Positions 41,132 to 50,450 of a stretch of 64,000 bases of DNA are shown here, piece after piece (position 1 is the stretch's first letter; every line of letters begins with the position of its first letter). The position numbers were made by a program, and so were the translations under genes. Origin of the DNA: an uncultured Erysipelotrichales bacterium (GTDB lineage: Bacteria > Bacillota_I > Bacilli_A > Erysipelotrichales > Coprobacillaceae); contig CAJTTM010000009.1 of the NCBI GenBank assembly GCA_910579135.1, positions 1-64,000 on the forward strand, written 5' to 3'. Below the pieces are notes generated by a model. That model worked only from the letters and a program-made list of their open reading frames with translations. It did no database searches and was not told the origin of the DNA.

Positions 41132-42325
41132 ATGAAAATGAAAAAATTTATTATTCCAATCATTGTATGTCTAGTAGCTTTCGCATTAGTATTTGTAAAT
41201 ACTAGTCAAACTCAAAAAGTATCTTTGCAAACAACTATATTAGATACAGAAAAAACAGATGGAACTGTTATGGCAGAAGAAAAAAATCATGTTATTGAGA
41301 TTACAGACAATGAAACACCATTAGTTATGATTATTGGACCAAACAAAGGAAATGTAAGAGCTTTATCTGTAAATGAATTAGACAGAATAAGAAATAACCT
41401 TATTAATTCAGTTAACAAAGAAAGAAAAACAGGGGCAGCAAATATTCTTGTTAGTCAAAATGATACATTAGAAGAAACAGGTACAGTAAGAGCAAAAGAA
41501 ATTATTAAAAAATGGTCACATACTAGACCAAATGGGTCAAATTGGTCAACAGTATTAGTTTCTCATGGAATTAGCACAAATGGCTTAATGGCAGGAGAAG
41601 ATTTAGCAAAGATTTCAATGAATGCAAAAGCTGATTATAAAGATGCATTCATCGATCAAGTTAGTGATGCCATTCATCAAAGTTTAATGAACTCTCCAAC
41701 ACATAAGAGTGTTATTCTTGATAAAAATTATAGACAAATAGGAATTGGAATTACATCTAAATTAGAAAAAGGTAAAGTCACAGTTTATGTAACAGAACAC
41801 TTTAAAAATAATCCATCATCTAAATCTTCAAAGAAGAATGTATCTAAATTAAAATATTCAACAGTTTCTAATAAGACATATACAGGAAAAGCAATTAAAC
41901 CTGGAATCACAGTAAAAGATGGATCTAAAACATTAAAGAATGGAAAAGATTATACATTAACATATAGCGCAAACAAGAATCCTGGTAAAGCAACAATAAC
42001 TATTAAAGGAAAAGGAAACTACACTGGAAGTGTTAAGAAGACATTTAACATTGTACCAAAAGCACCAAGTTTAAAAGTTGCTTCTTCAAAGAAGAGTGCA
42101 AAAGTGACTACAAAGTCAACAGGAGCAAATGGATATATTATTGAATACTCATTAAAGAAAAATATGAGTGGTAAAAAGAGCGTGACTATTACAAAGACAA
42201 GTGGAACTATAAAAAAACTTACAAGTAAGAAAACGTATTATATAAGAGTAAGAGCATATAAAACAATTGGTGGAAAGAAATATTATAGTCCATATAGTAG
42301 TGTAAAGCGTGTAAAGGTGAAATAA
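41132..42325 (+). CDS. CAP-domain surface protein under c-di-GMP control
   Basis: A 397-aa protein. The N-terminal hydrophobic segment (FIIPIIVCLVAFALVFV, about 7-23) has no lipobox, so it is a signal peptide or anchor, unlike its lipoprotein paralogue. The CAP domain (about 85-235; WSHTRPNGSNW, AGEDLAKI, SPTHKSVIL, VTEHF) is followed by the Ig-like repeat and FN3 domain that are identical to those of the gene at 34587. The c-di-GMP riboswitch upstream ties it to the motile/sessile switch. I infer a cell-surface or secreted role; the CAP domain's activity is unknown. Confidence 0.85.
   Translation: MKMKKFIIPIIVCLVAFALVFVNTSQTQKVSLQTTILDTEKTDGTVMAEEKNHVIEITDNETPLVMIIGPNKGNVRALSVNELDRIRNNLINSVNKERKTGAANILVSQNDTLEETGTVRAKEIIKKWSHTRPNGSNWSTVLVSHGISTNGLMAGEDLAKISMNAKADYKDAFIDQVSDAIHQSLMNSPTHKSVILDKNYRQIGIGITSKLEKGKVTVYVTEHFKNNPSSKSSKKNVSKLKYSTVSNKTYTGKAIKPGITVKDGSKTLKNGKDYTLTYSANKNPGKATITIKGKGNYTGSVKKTFNIVPKAPSLKVASSKKSAKVTTKSTGANGYIIEYSLKKNMSGKKSVTITKTSGTIKKLTSKKTYYIRVRAYKTIGGKKYYSPYSSVKRVKVK
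41784..42299 (+). repeat. 516-bp perfect direct repeat, copy B
   Basis: Identical to 35233-35748. The CAP halves upstream are clearly diverged at DNA level, so the perfect match ends sharply on the 5' side. Confidence 0.95.
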
Positions 42326-42401
42326 GAATTTCACCTTTTTCTTTTTATAATATTGCTTTTTTTATAAAGTTTTGTATACTAATAAAAAAGGAGAGAGAAA
42401 T

Positions 42402-43217
42402 ATGTATAAATTAATTGCATTAGATTTAGATGGTACTCTTACTAATGATAATAAAGATATCTTAGAAGAAACAAAAAATGAACTAATTAAACTTTCAAGA
42501 AAGGGAGTTGTCATTGTTCTTGCCTCTGGTAGACCAACAGCTGGTATATTTAAAGAAGCTAATGAATTAGAATTAGATAAAACTGAAGGCTATTTACTAT
42601 CATTTAATGGTGCTAGAGTTTTAAATTATAAAACAAATGAAGTCGTATATGAACAAACTTTGAATCCAGAGATTGCTCATGAGATGTATGATAGAGCTAA
42701 ATATTATGGTTTATCACCTCTTACATATAATGCTACTGAGATTATTAGTGAAGATGTTGGAGATCATTGGATACAATTAGAAAGCTTTACAACTAAAATG
42801 CCTATTAAGCATGTTCATAATTTTAAAGAAGAAATTACAACCCCAGTTAATAAAGTATTAATTACTGGCGAGCCATCATATGTAGCAAGCATCATTGATG
42901 AATTTAAAGCTCCATATGTTGATAAAATGAGTATATATCGTTCTGATCCATATTTTATTGAATGTATGGATAAAGGAATTGATAAAGCTGCTTCATTAAG
43001 TATTCTATGTCAACAATTAGGTATTTCTAGAGATGAAACAATAGCATTTGGTGATGGGTATAATGATCTATCACTAATAGAATGGTGTCATTTAGGAGTA
43101 GCGATGGAAAATGCAGTAGATGAAGTTAAATCTAGAGCCAATTATATTACTAAATCTAATAATGATAATGGTATTGCTTATTATCTAAAAGAATTAGAAG
43201 AAAAAGGAATGATTTAA
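42402..43217 (+). CDS. Cof-type HAD phosphatase
   Basis: A 271-aa HAD phosphatase. Motif I DLDGTLTND at 8-16, motif II ASGRPTAG near 41-48, Lys in DKGIDKAASL, motif IV FGDGYNDLSLIEW. The start follows AAGGAGAG; an upstream TTG is inside that site. Same family as the gene at 18624, with a similar cap. Substrate likely a sugar phosphate. Confidence 0.85.
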   Translation: MYKLIALDLDGTLTNDNKDILEETKNELIKLSRKGVVIVLASGRPTAGIFKEANELELDKTEGYLLSFNGARVLNYKTNEVVYEQTLNPEIAHEMYDRAKYYGLSPLTYNATEIISEDVGDHWIQLESFTTKMPIKHVHNFKEEITTPVNKVLITGEPSYVASIIDEFKAPYVDKMSIYRSDPYFIECMDKGIDKAASLSILCQQLGISRDETIAFGDGYNDLSLIEWCHLGVAMENAVDEVKSRANYITKSNNDNGIAYYLKELEEKGMI

Positions 43218-43288
43218 TCAACATAAAATTATCTTTTATGTTGATTTTTTTATAATAATTCATTTATAATAATATAGAGGTGAGCACA

Positions 43289-43882
43289 ATGGAATTAAAA
43301 GATATTATTAGAGATTATAAAAATAGATTCCAATTATCTAATAAAGATTTAGCTGAAACATTTGGAGTGACTCCTAATACAATCACACGTTGGTTACATG
43401 GGGATATAAAGAATTTACAAGATGAAACAGCAGATCGAATTAGTCAAAAGATAGGCTATGATGTTCAAACATTACTTAAAGGTAAAGAGATTAATCTTAA
43501 AAGACCAATTCTAGGCTTAGCAAAAGCTGGATATGATATGTTTTTACAAGATAACTATTTAGGAGAAGAGGATGTTTCTACTAATGAATTTAAAAATGGT
43601 AGCTTTTATTTAAAGGTTGTTGGTGATTCAATGAATGCTTCAGGAATTATTGATGGTGGTTTAGTTTACGTTCAATCATGTAGTACTGTTTCTAATGGTG
43701 ATATTGCAGTTATTGCATTTAATGATGAAGTTACAATTAAAAAGTATTATGTTTCAAAAGACGGTATCACATTAAAAGCTACGAACCCTGATGTTACAGA
43801 TAAACATTTTACTTTAACAGAAGCCAAAAAAGCTCATCTTAGAATCATTGGAAAAGTTATATTTGCGAAAAATTATATGTAA
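43289..43882 (+). CDS. XRE-S24 (LexA/CI-like) repressor
   Basis: A 197-aa protein with N-terminal HTH (KDLAETFGVTPNTITRWLHG, about 19-38) and C-terminal S24 peptidase fold (VVGDSMNASGIIDGGLVYVQ, Ser near 108; catalytic Lys in VTIKKYYV). Ser-Lys self-cleavage is the mode of LexA and phage CI proteins. No phage gene is nearby, so it may be a host stress regulator. GAGGTGAG precedes the ATG. A bidirectional terminator follows at 43881-43906. Confidence 0.8.
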   Translation: MELKDIIRDYKNRFQLSNKDLAETFGVTPNTITRWLHGDIKNLQDETADRISQKIGYDVQTLLKGKEINLKRPILGLAKAGYDMFLQDNYLGEEDVSTNEFKNGSFYLKVVGDSMNASGIIDGGLVYVQSCSTVSNGDIAVIAFNDEVTIKKYYVSKDGITLKATNPDVTDKHFTLTEAKKAHLRIIGKVIFAKNYM

Positions 43883-43906
43883 AAAGATTCCCGATTGGGA
43901 ATCTTT
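43881..43906. terminator. Bidirectional terminator
   Basis: AAAGATTCCC-GATT-GGGAATCTTT with T/A runs on both sides, between convergent S24 repressor and ddh genes. Confidence 0.8.
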
Positions 43907-43907
43907 T

Positions 43908-44894
43908 TTATAACATAATCTTTCTTAATTCTTCAGAGCTCATTGCACTTAAATATGCAGGAGCAATATCAAATACTGTTTTACATCCAGTTTGTCCTTC
44001 TTTAGCTAAGCGATAAACAGCTCTAGCATAAGCAACAATAACACTTGCAGTAAATTCTGGGTTTGAATCCAATTTTAAACTATATTCAATCAAATGTGAG
44101 TTTTCATTATTCCATCCCGTTTTTCCACTACGTAATACAAAACCACCATGTGGGATACCACTATGATTACGTTGTAATTCTTCTTCACTTATAAAATATA
44201 CAGTTGTATCATAATCAGCAAAATAATTAGGCATTGTCTTAATTTCTTCTTCTATCTTTTCAGCATCTGCCCCTTCTTCTAAAACAACATAACATTCTCT
44301 TGTATGTTTTTGACGAGTTGTAAGTTCTGGATTATTACCACTACGTACTGCTTCAAGTGCTGATTCTACAGGTACTGTATATTGTCTAGCATCTTTGACA
44401 CCTTTAATTCTTCTAATTGCATCAGAATGTCCTTGACTTACACCACGTCCCCAGAATGTATAATCACTACCATTTGGTAAAACTGCACTTGCATAAAGTC
44501 TATTTAATGAAAACATACCTGGATCCCATCCAGAAGAAATAATTGCAACATTTCCCCCAGCTTTAGCAGCATTATCAACATTTTCAAAATGTTCAGGTAT
44601 TTTAGCGTGTGTATCAAAACTATCAATAACATTAAACATAGAAGCATATTCTGGTGTTTGATGTGGTAAGTCAGTAGCACTTCCTCCACATAAAATCATA
44701 ACATCAATCTTATCTTTCCATTCTTTAATATCATTAATTGAACAAACCTCTACACCTTCAGTTAAGATAGCTAAATCTTTAGGATTTCTTCTCGTAAAAA
44801 CAGCAACTAATTCCATATCATCATTTTGTTTAATTGCACATTCTACACCACGACCTAAATTTCCATAACCAAGTATTCCAATTCTTATATTCAT
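43908..44894 (-). CDS. ddh: meso-Diaminopimelate dehydrogenase
   Basis: A 328-aa NADPH-dependent Ddh of usual length. Rossmann loop GILGYGNLGRGVE near 6-18, CGGSATDLP, SSGWDPGMFSLNRLYA and GVSQGHSDAIRRIKGV are family blocks. It turns tetrahydrodipicolinate into meso-DAP in one step with ammonia. The window also encodes the acetylase branch (24278-28149), so the cell has two routes to DAP. Stand-alone gene. Confidence 0.95.
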   Translation of the reverse strand: MNIRIGILGYGNLGRGVECAIKQNDDMELVAVFTRRNPKDLAILTEGVEVCSINDIKEWKDKIDVMILCGGSATDLPHQTPEYASMFNVIDSFDTHAKIPEHFENVDNAAKAGGNVAIISSGWDPGMFSLNRLYASAVLPNGSDYTFWGRGVSQGHSDAIRRIKGVKDARQYTVPVESALEAVRSGNNPELTTRQKHTRECYVVLEEGADAEKIEEEIKTMPNYFADYDTTVYFISEEELQRNHSGIPHGGFVLRSGKTGWNNENSHLIEYSLKLDSNPEFTASVIVAYARAVYRLAKEGQTGCKTVFDIAPAYLSAMSSEELRKIML

Positions 44895-44985
44895 TTTATT
44901 TCTCCTCTACAAAAATAATATTTTTTTATAATTGAATATTATACACTATTCTCTTATTCAATAAAATACCTTTTTATCAATTCAT

Positions 44986-45014
44986 AAAAAGGTCACCTTA
45001 GCAAGATGACCTTT
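44986..45014 (-). terminator. Terminator of the TrpXYZ-like operon
   Basis: Read leftward, AAAGGTCA...TGACCTTT followed by a T run. Confidence 0.75.
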
Positions 45015-45018
45015 ACAT

Positions 45019-45813
45019 TTATCCTAATAACATTCTATCATTTACAAATTCTTCTCCACTAGCCTCTTCAAATTTCTTTAGTAAATCAGAAACTTGTAAA
45101 TTCTTTTTTTCTTCACCTTTGACATCATATATAATATGACCATCATACATCATAATCAAACGATTACCAATATCAATAGCATCTTTCATATTATGTGTTA
45201 CCATCATTGCAGTTAAATTCTGTTCAGTAACAAGTTTATTTGTAAGACTTAATACCTTAGCGCTTGTTGCTGGATCTAAAGCCGCAGTATGCTCATCAAG
45301 AAGTAAAAGTTTTGGTTTTTGTAAAGTTGCCATCAATAATGTTAAAGCTTGTCTTTGACCACCAGACAACAAACCAACCTTTGTTGTTAAACGATCTTCT
45401 AATCCAAGTCCTAATGATTTAACAACTTCATAATATTCCTCTCTTTCTTCTTTTGTAACACCCCATGATAACCCTCTTCTTCTTCCCCTTCTTTTTGCAA
45501 GAGCAAGATTTTCTAAAATCTGCATTTGTGAAGCAGTTCCTAACATAGGATCTTGAAAAAGTCTTCCAATTTTCTTGGCACGTTGATGTTCAGGTTGTAA
45601 TGATATATCTTCACCATCTAAAGTAATCACACCACAATCCATAGGATACAATCCAGAAATCATATTCAATAACGTTGATTTACCAGCACCATTACCTCCA
45701 ATAATTGTTACAAAATCTCCTGCATTTAACTCTAAATCAATTTCATGAAGAACTTTTTTCTCATTAACAGTCCCAAGATTAAAAGTTTTACTTACTTTTT
45801 CTAGTTTAAGCAT
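45019..45813 (-). CDS. TrpZ-like ABC transporter ATP-binding protein
   Basis: A 264-aa ATPase. Walker A GGNGAGKST near 39-47, Q-loop FQDPM, signature LLSGGQRQAL, Walker B LLLLDEHTAAL and H-loop MVTHN. The DEHTA(A) ending is typical of the ATPase that goes with DUF534-type (TrpX) binding proteins. The start follows AAAGGAG; it overlaps the permease gene by 8 bp. Confidence 0.85.
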   Translation of the reverse strand: MLKLEKVSKTFNLGTVNEKKVLHEIDLELNAGDFVTIIGGNGAGKSTLLNMISGLYPMDCGVITLDGEDISLQPEHQRAKKIGRLFQDPMLGTASQMQILENLALAKRRGRRRGLSWGVTKEEREEYYEVVKSLGLGLEDRLTTKVGLLSGGQRQALTLLMATLQKPKLLLLDEHTAALDPATSAKVLSLTNKLVTEQNLTAMMVTHNMKDAIDIGNRLIMMYDGHIIYDVKGEEKKNLQVSDLLKKFEEASGEEFVNDRMLLG

Positions 45814-46738
45814 TCTTATCAATCTCCTTTCCTGTTAATTTCTTATACATTGATACCTGTTTACGTTTAGAAAGCATAACAGGAATTGTCAATGCAATAG
45901 CAACAAGAATAGCAGTTAAGATTTTTAAATCATCTGTATTTAATCCCATTTGTAATACAACTGCAACAATAATTCTATATATAATTGAACCAACAACAAT
46001 AGATGTTAAAGCTAAAGCGAAACCACCTTTTTTATTAGAAATAACAACCTCTCCAATAACAATAGATGCAAGCGCTATAACAATAGCTCCAGTTCCAACA
46101 CGAACATCAGTTGCTTGACCATATAAAGCATTTAATCCACCCGATAATCCAACTAGTCCATTAGAAATCATCAATCCTAATAATTTCATATGATCAGTAT
46201 CAATCCCTAAAGATCTAGCCATCTGTTCACTATTTCCAGTCGCTCTAATTGAAGAACCTAACTCTGTTCCAAAGAACCAATATAAAATACCAACAAATAT
46301 AATAACAAATAATAAAGCAACAACAAAAGTTACATAATATCTATTAATATTTAAAGAAGTAGCAATATCATTAAACAAAGTATTCGCACTTGTTAATGGT
46401 AAATTTGCACGACCACCCATGATTCTTAAATTAATAGAATATAATCCTATCTGAGTTAAAATACCTGCAAGAATAGCTGGAATCTTACATTTTGTATGCA
46501 ATAAACCTGTAATAGCTCCTGCAATAAATCCAGAAATAATAGAAGCTAAGATGGCAAGGATTGGATGGAAACCATTCAGCACACAAATTGCACAAACAGC
46601 TCCACCAGTTGCAAAACTTCCATCAACTGTTAAATCAGCTATATCTAATAATCTAAATGTAATATAAACACCAAGAGCCAAAAACCCCCAAATGAGACCT
46701 AAGTCAACAGCCCCTAAATAAGTATAAAATAGACCCAT
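45806..46738 (-). CDS. TrpY-like ABC transporter permease
   Basis: A 310-aa membrane protein with eight to ten TM helices (FLALGVYITFRLLDIADLTV with the DGSFATGGA loop). It belongs to the branched-chain amino-acid-type permease family used by TrpXYZ systems. Translationally coupled to the ATPase gene. Confidence 0.85.
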   Translation of the reverse strand: MGLFYTYLGAVDLGLIWGFLALGVYITFRLLDIADLTVDGSFATGGAVCAICVLNGFHPILAILASIISGFIAGAITGLLHTKCKIPAILAGILTQIGLYSINLRIMGGRANLPLTSANTLFNDIATSLNINRYYVTFVVALLFVIIFVGILYWFFGTELGSSIRATGNSEQMARSLGIDTDHMKLLGLMISNGLVGLSGGLNALYGQATDVRVGTGAIVIALASIVIGEVVISNKKGGFALALTSIVVGSIIYRIIVAVVLQMGLNTDDLKILTAILVAIALTIPVMLSKRKQVSMYKKLTGKEIDKNA

Positions 46739-46748
46739 GAGCAAACAC

Positions 46749-47744
46749 CTATTCTATAAAGTTAGCTTCTTCTGGATAATCTGCTTTATTTGTAGAAAGG
46801 CCACATTTTTTAGCAACCTTTAAATTAATTACTAATGTACAATCTTCAGCTTTTAATTGACCAATTGCAGTATTAGCAGCAGTCTTATCTCCATTTAAAA
46901 TAGCAATCGCTTGTTCTCCAGCTAATCTTCCTAAATTCTTATAATTAATACCATAAGTAGCGAAACCACCAGATTTACACATACCTTCTTCACCAACAAT
47001 AGTTGGAATCTTAGCAGGAGAAGCAACAGCTTCAACACTACTCATATAAGTAGCTAATAAGTTATCAGTTGGAATATAAATAACATCCATTTTATCAGAA
47101 ACAACTTTTTCACTAACTGCTTGAATATCATTTGAATCTGAAACTTTGTATACTTTATATTCATAACCATTATCCTTAGCAGCTTGTTCAGCAATATTAC
47201 CTTGGAAAATAGAATTATCTTCACTACCACAATACATAATCGCTACCTTTTTAGCATCTGGTAATAATTTCTTCATTAAATCAAATTGTTCTTTAACAGG
47301 AGTTAAATCGCTAGCACCTGTTACATTTCCACCAGGAGCATCATTGCTCTTTACTAATTTTGTACTTTCATAATCAGTAACTGCACATCCAACAATTGGA
47401 AGTTCTGTTGTAGCAGAGGCTACAGATTGAAGTGCAGGGGTTGCAATTGCATAAATTAAATCATTATTTCCATTAACTAATTTATCTGCAACTGTTGGAC
47501 AGTTTGCTTGATCACCTGCAACTTGATAATCAATATTCTCTTCTTTTATTCCATTTTCAAGTAAAACTTCTTTAAATCCCTCATAAGATGCATCTAAAGC
47601 ATCATGTTGCATTAATTGGATAACCCCAACTTTTGCTTTTGATAAATCCTTTGCTTGATTATTATCTTGATTATCAGAATTACCAGTTCCACAACCAGTT
47701 AATAACAATCCTAATGTAAGTAAACTTACAACTAATTTCTTCAT
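46749..47744 (-). CDS. TrpX-like substrate-binding lipoprotein
   Basis: A 331-aa ABC-type periplasmic-binding lipoprotein. Signal peptide and lipobox LLTGC near 16-20, then a two-lobed DUF534/TrpX fold (KVGVIQLMQHDALDASYEGF, LPIVGCAVTDYES). TrpX proteins bind tryptophan or tyrosine. The T-box leader upstream shows control by an uncharged tRNA, confirming an amino acid ligand. AGGGGAGG precedes two possible ATGs; the second gives better spacing. Confidence 0.85.
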   Translation of the reverse strand: MKKLVVSLLTLGLLLTGCGTGNSDNQDNNQAKDLSKAKVGVIQLMQHDALDASYEGFKEVLLENGIKEENIDYQVAGDQANCPTVADKLVNGNNDLIYAIATPALQSVASATTELPIVGCAVTDYESTKLVKSNDAPGGNVTGASDLTPVKEQFDLMKKLLPDAKKVAIMYCGSEDNSIFQGNIAEQAAKDNGYEYKVYKVSDSNDIQAVSEKVVSDKMDVIYIPTDNLLATYMSSVEAVASPAKIPTIVGEEGMCKSGGFATYGINYKNLGRLAGEQAIAILNGDKTAANTAIGQLKAEDCTLVINLKVAKKCGLSTNKADYPEEANFIE

Positions 47745-47775
47745 ATTCATTTCCTCCCCTTTTATTTTAAAAACA

Positions 47776-48022
47776 AAAAACACTCACCATAGAGGGCGAG
47801 TGATCGCGTTACCACCTCAGTTTATTGCATTCTCACAAATACAAACTCGACAAGTTAAATAACTTTCATTTTTAACGGTATGATACCCGACTGTCCCTTA
47901 TCAGAACAGTAACTCCGTGGTGAATTCAAAATGCTTTATCGTATGATTTGCACCAAACATCATATCTCTTATGTCTCAAGCACTTTTACTATGTCACTTC
48001 AATGTTTTTGTTTTTAATAATG
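47776..48022 (-). promoter_or_regulatory. T-box leader of the TrpXYZ-like operon
   Basis: Read leftward: Stem I with AGTA on its 5' side and GAA on its 3' side flanking a paired AAAGTGC/GCATTTT arm, then the T-box TGAGGTGGTAACGCG, and a terminator CACTCGCC...GGTGAGTG followed by TTTTTTG. The codon after the loop-E GAA is TTC followed by A, so the specifier would be Phe if this alignment is right; Trp would need TGG, which I do not see there. Uncharged tRNA should raise transporter expression. Confidence 0.85.
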
Positions 48023-48031
48023 TATAGTATT

Positions 48032-48060
48032 ATCTTAAATGAGTTAATTTTATTTGTCAA
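48032..48060 (-). promoter_or_regulatory. Promoter of the T-box operon
   Basis: Read leftward, TTGACA (48060-48055), 17-bp spacer, TAAGAT (48037-48032). The -35 box is perfect and the -10 matches four of six. Confidence 0.6.
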
Positions 48061-48151
48061 TTAGAAATTTACATTTCATAAAAAAATTATTTTTTATTTC
48101 TATTTTATATAAATAAATTCTATATTTTTCTAAAAATAGTAATCAATGATA

Positions 48152-49420
48152 CTATAAAATGACTTTTCTATAATAAATAGAATTCATTATCGCACATAAA
48201 AATAATGGAAACATAAAAATAAATACAAGTATCAAACATAAATAACTTTCTAAAAAACCTCTTAATATCAAAGATATAAATATATTAGCAATATATAATA
48301 ACGAACAAATGAAAATAAAGCCATAGAAACTTAATATTTCATTTTTCAAGATTTTCTTTTGACTGTCTTTCATATATCCTATTCTTTCAATAGAATCATA
48401 TATTTTTTTCCTTGTCGATACTTCAGTAGAAAGCTTAAACATAATTGATAATGATAATAAAATATTCATAACTACAAAAGATATTAATGCAAGCATCATT
48501 TCTATTGGATTTTTTAAACATGATACCATTAAAGCAATTAATAAAATATCACTAACAATTAATAATATAATATTCTTTTTTAAAACTTTAATATTATTTC
48601 TCAACAATCCAAAAGTGATTAATGTGATAGGTTGATTTGTTTTTTTTTGATGTGTCATTTCATTTAAATAAGAAATAAATACTTTATCTAAAAACATATA
48701 AAAACCAATCATTCCAATAACAGAAAAAGCAAGAATACTTTTTACATCAGAACCATAATAATAGATACCTATAATAGGCCCCAAAAATAATATCCATGAT
48801 AAAGCTTTTTTTATTTTTATATCAATATGTAAATTATAAAAAGAAGGTAAACTTAATGATGAAGGTATCATCTTATCATCAGTTAATAAGGTTTTAATAG
48901 AGTTACGAAAAGAATAACCTAAATTTAAAATAGTGCACCAAATAATCACAATAGATAAAATCAAAATAGTAGAATAAATAGCAGAAGCCTGAATTGTGAT
49001 GACTTCTTGAGAATGTAAATAATGCACTAAAAACATATTTACAAATGGAATTAAACCAATAGCACAAGCTATACCTACAGGAATTGCGATAAAAAGAAGT
49101 ATACCTGTTTGATATAAAAGATATTTTGCAATTTGCAAATATGTACTACCACATACTAAACGAACAGCTAAGTCCTTTGCTTTCTTTTTTACAAAGAAAT
49201 CATTCGCAAAGAAGATAACAATCATACATATCGTAATAACCATAACAGTAATAAATGTGGACATATTATTTTGGCTATTGATAAAGTGCACACCTACCAT
49301 ATCACTATAAGAGAGATTAAAAAATAGAAATATAAACATTGATGTCATAACAAATGTTAACCAATAAAAGATAGATCTAGAAAGGTCATCTTTAATGGAA
49401 CGAAGTGAATCTAAAAACAT
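48152..49420 (-). CDS. FtsX-like ABC permease (BceB/peptide-resistance type)
   Basis: A 422-aa permease with about ten TM helices: one N-terminal helix after DDLSRSIFYWLTFVMTS, a cluster at about 50-150, and another in the last third. It pairs with the ATPase gene upstream, which overlaps by one base. MacB/BceAB-like exporters handle antimicrobial peptides or other amphiphiles. There is no two-component system beside it, and it is shorter than BceB (over 600 aa), so the substrate is uncertain. Confidence 0.65.
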   Translation of the reverse strand: MFLDSLRSIKDDLSRSIFYWLTFVMTSMFIFLFFNLSYSDMVGVHFINSQNNMSTFITVMVITICMIVIFFANDFFVKKKAKDLAVRLVCGSTYLQIAKYLLYQTGILLFIAIPVGIACAIGLIPFVNMFLVHYLHSQEVITIQASAIYSTILILSIVIIWCTILNLGYSFRNSIKTLLTDDKMIPSSLSLPSFYNLHIDIKIKKALSWILFLGPIIGIYYYGSDVKSILAFSVIGMIGFYMFLDKVFISYLNEMTHQKKTNQPITLITFGLLRNNIKVLKKNIILLIVSDILLIALMVSCLKNPIEMMLALISFVVMNILLSLSIMFKLSTEVSTRKKIYDSIERIGYMKDSQKKILKNEILSFYGFIFICSLLYIANIFISLILRGFLESYLCLILVFIFMFPLFLCAIMNSIYYRKVIL

Positions 49421-50190
49421 TATTGACTAAGTATCTCCTTAGATTCTAAAGAATTAATTTCAACAATTTTTTGAAAATACTCTTCTTGAGTTAAATCCTT
49501 TTTTTCTAATTTTTGTTCTATATTTCCATCTTTTATATAAATTAATCTAGAAGAATAAGAAGCAATAAGAGGATCATGTGAAACCATAATAATAGTTACT
49601 CCTTCTTCTTTATTTAATGTTTGTAAAATCTTTAACAATTCTGATGAATTGACACTATCTAAATTACCAGTTGGCTCATCAGCGATAATAATCTTAGGAT
49701 TATTAATAAGTGCTCTACAAATTGCCGCTCTTTGTCTTTGACCTCCTGAACATTCATAAGGATATTTTTTAAGTAAATGTTCAATATTCATTTGACTTGC
49801 AATATTATGTATTCTCTCTTTAATTTCATTACTTTTTAATTTTGCAAGTGAAAGAGGCATCGCAATATTTTCATACATTGTATGAGTATCTAACAAATTA
49901 AACTCCTGAAAAATAAAACCTAAATTCTTATAACGAAACCTACCTATCTCATTAGCCGACATTGTTCTTACTTCTACACCATTAATATAAACTAAACCAG
50001 AAGTAGGTAAATCAATCGTTGATATATTATTAATAAAAGTTGATTTTCCACTTCCACTAGGGCCCATTATACAAATAAATTCACCCTTTTTCACTTGAAA
50101 ATTAATATTATGCAAGGCTTCAAATTCCTGTTCAGTATGATACCCATAAACCTTCCTTAAATTCTTTACGTTTAAAATTAAATCCTCCAT
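49420..50190 (-). CDS. MacB/LolD-type ABC ATPase
   Basis: A 256-aa ATPase. Walker A GPSGSGKST near 41-49, Q-loop FQEFNLLDTHT (typical of the LolD/MacB/BceA family), signature CSGGQRQRAAICRAL, Walker B IIIADEPTGNLD, His in MVSHD. The ATG behind AAAGGAG is used. TAATG overlap links it to the permease gene. Confidence 0.85.
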   Translation of the reverse strand: MEDLILNVKNLRKVYGYHTEQEFEALHNINFQVKKGEFICIMGPSGSGKSTFINNISTIDLPTSGLVYINGVEVRTMSANEIGRFRYKNLGFIFQEFNLLDTHTMYENIAMPLSLAKLKSNEIKERIHNIASQMNIEHLLKKYPYECSGGQRQRAAICRALINNPKIIIADEPTGNLDSVNSSELLKILQTLNKEEGVTIIMVSHDPLIASYSSRLIYIKDGNIEQKLEKKDLTQEEYFQKIVEINSLESKEILSQ

Positions 50191-50270
50191 TTTCTTACTC
50201 CTTTCAATAAACAATTATATAACATTTCTTATTATTATCAAAACAATTCAATAAAAAAAAGGGACCCATG

Positions 50271-50450
50271 TCACCTCTCAATTAATTCTATCTTATCTTT
50301 ATGAAGATCAAATCTTAAACCTTTATATAATAAAATATAGTATTCTTCATTAAGTTCTTGAACATATTCATCATTATCCAAACATAAGATATCATTTTCT
50401 TTAAAATGATAGAAATCTAAATCTACTGATTGTAAAAATCTTATTTTCAT
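50271..50450 (-). CDS. Small acidic protein (59 aa)
   Basis: MKIRFLQSVDLDFYHFKEND, acidic and rich in Tyr/Leu, with no known domain. GGGGGAG lies 15 nt upstream of the ATG, so an in-frame ATG six codons earlier is possible. Stand-alone, 80 bp from the ABC pair. The 200-bp gap from 50451 to 50657 holds nothing I can name. Confidence 0.45.
   Translation of the reverse strand: MKIRFLQSVDLDFYHFKENDILCLDNDEYVQELNEEYYILLYKGLRFDLHKDKIELIER

Noticed and set aside
34587..42325. Treating the CAP gene pair and intervening genes as a composite mobile element
   Set aside because: The genes between are ordinary core genes (murI, HD, GNAT, NUDIX, GH4) in mixed orientation with no transposase; gene duplication or conversion explains the repeat.
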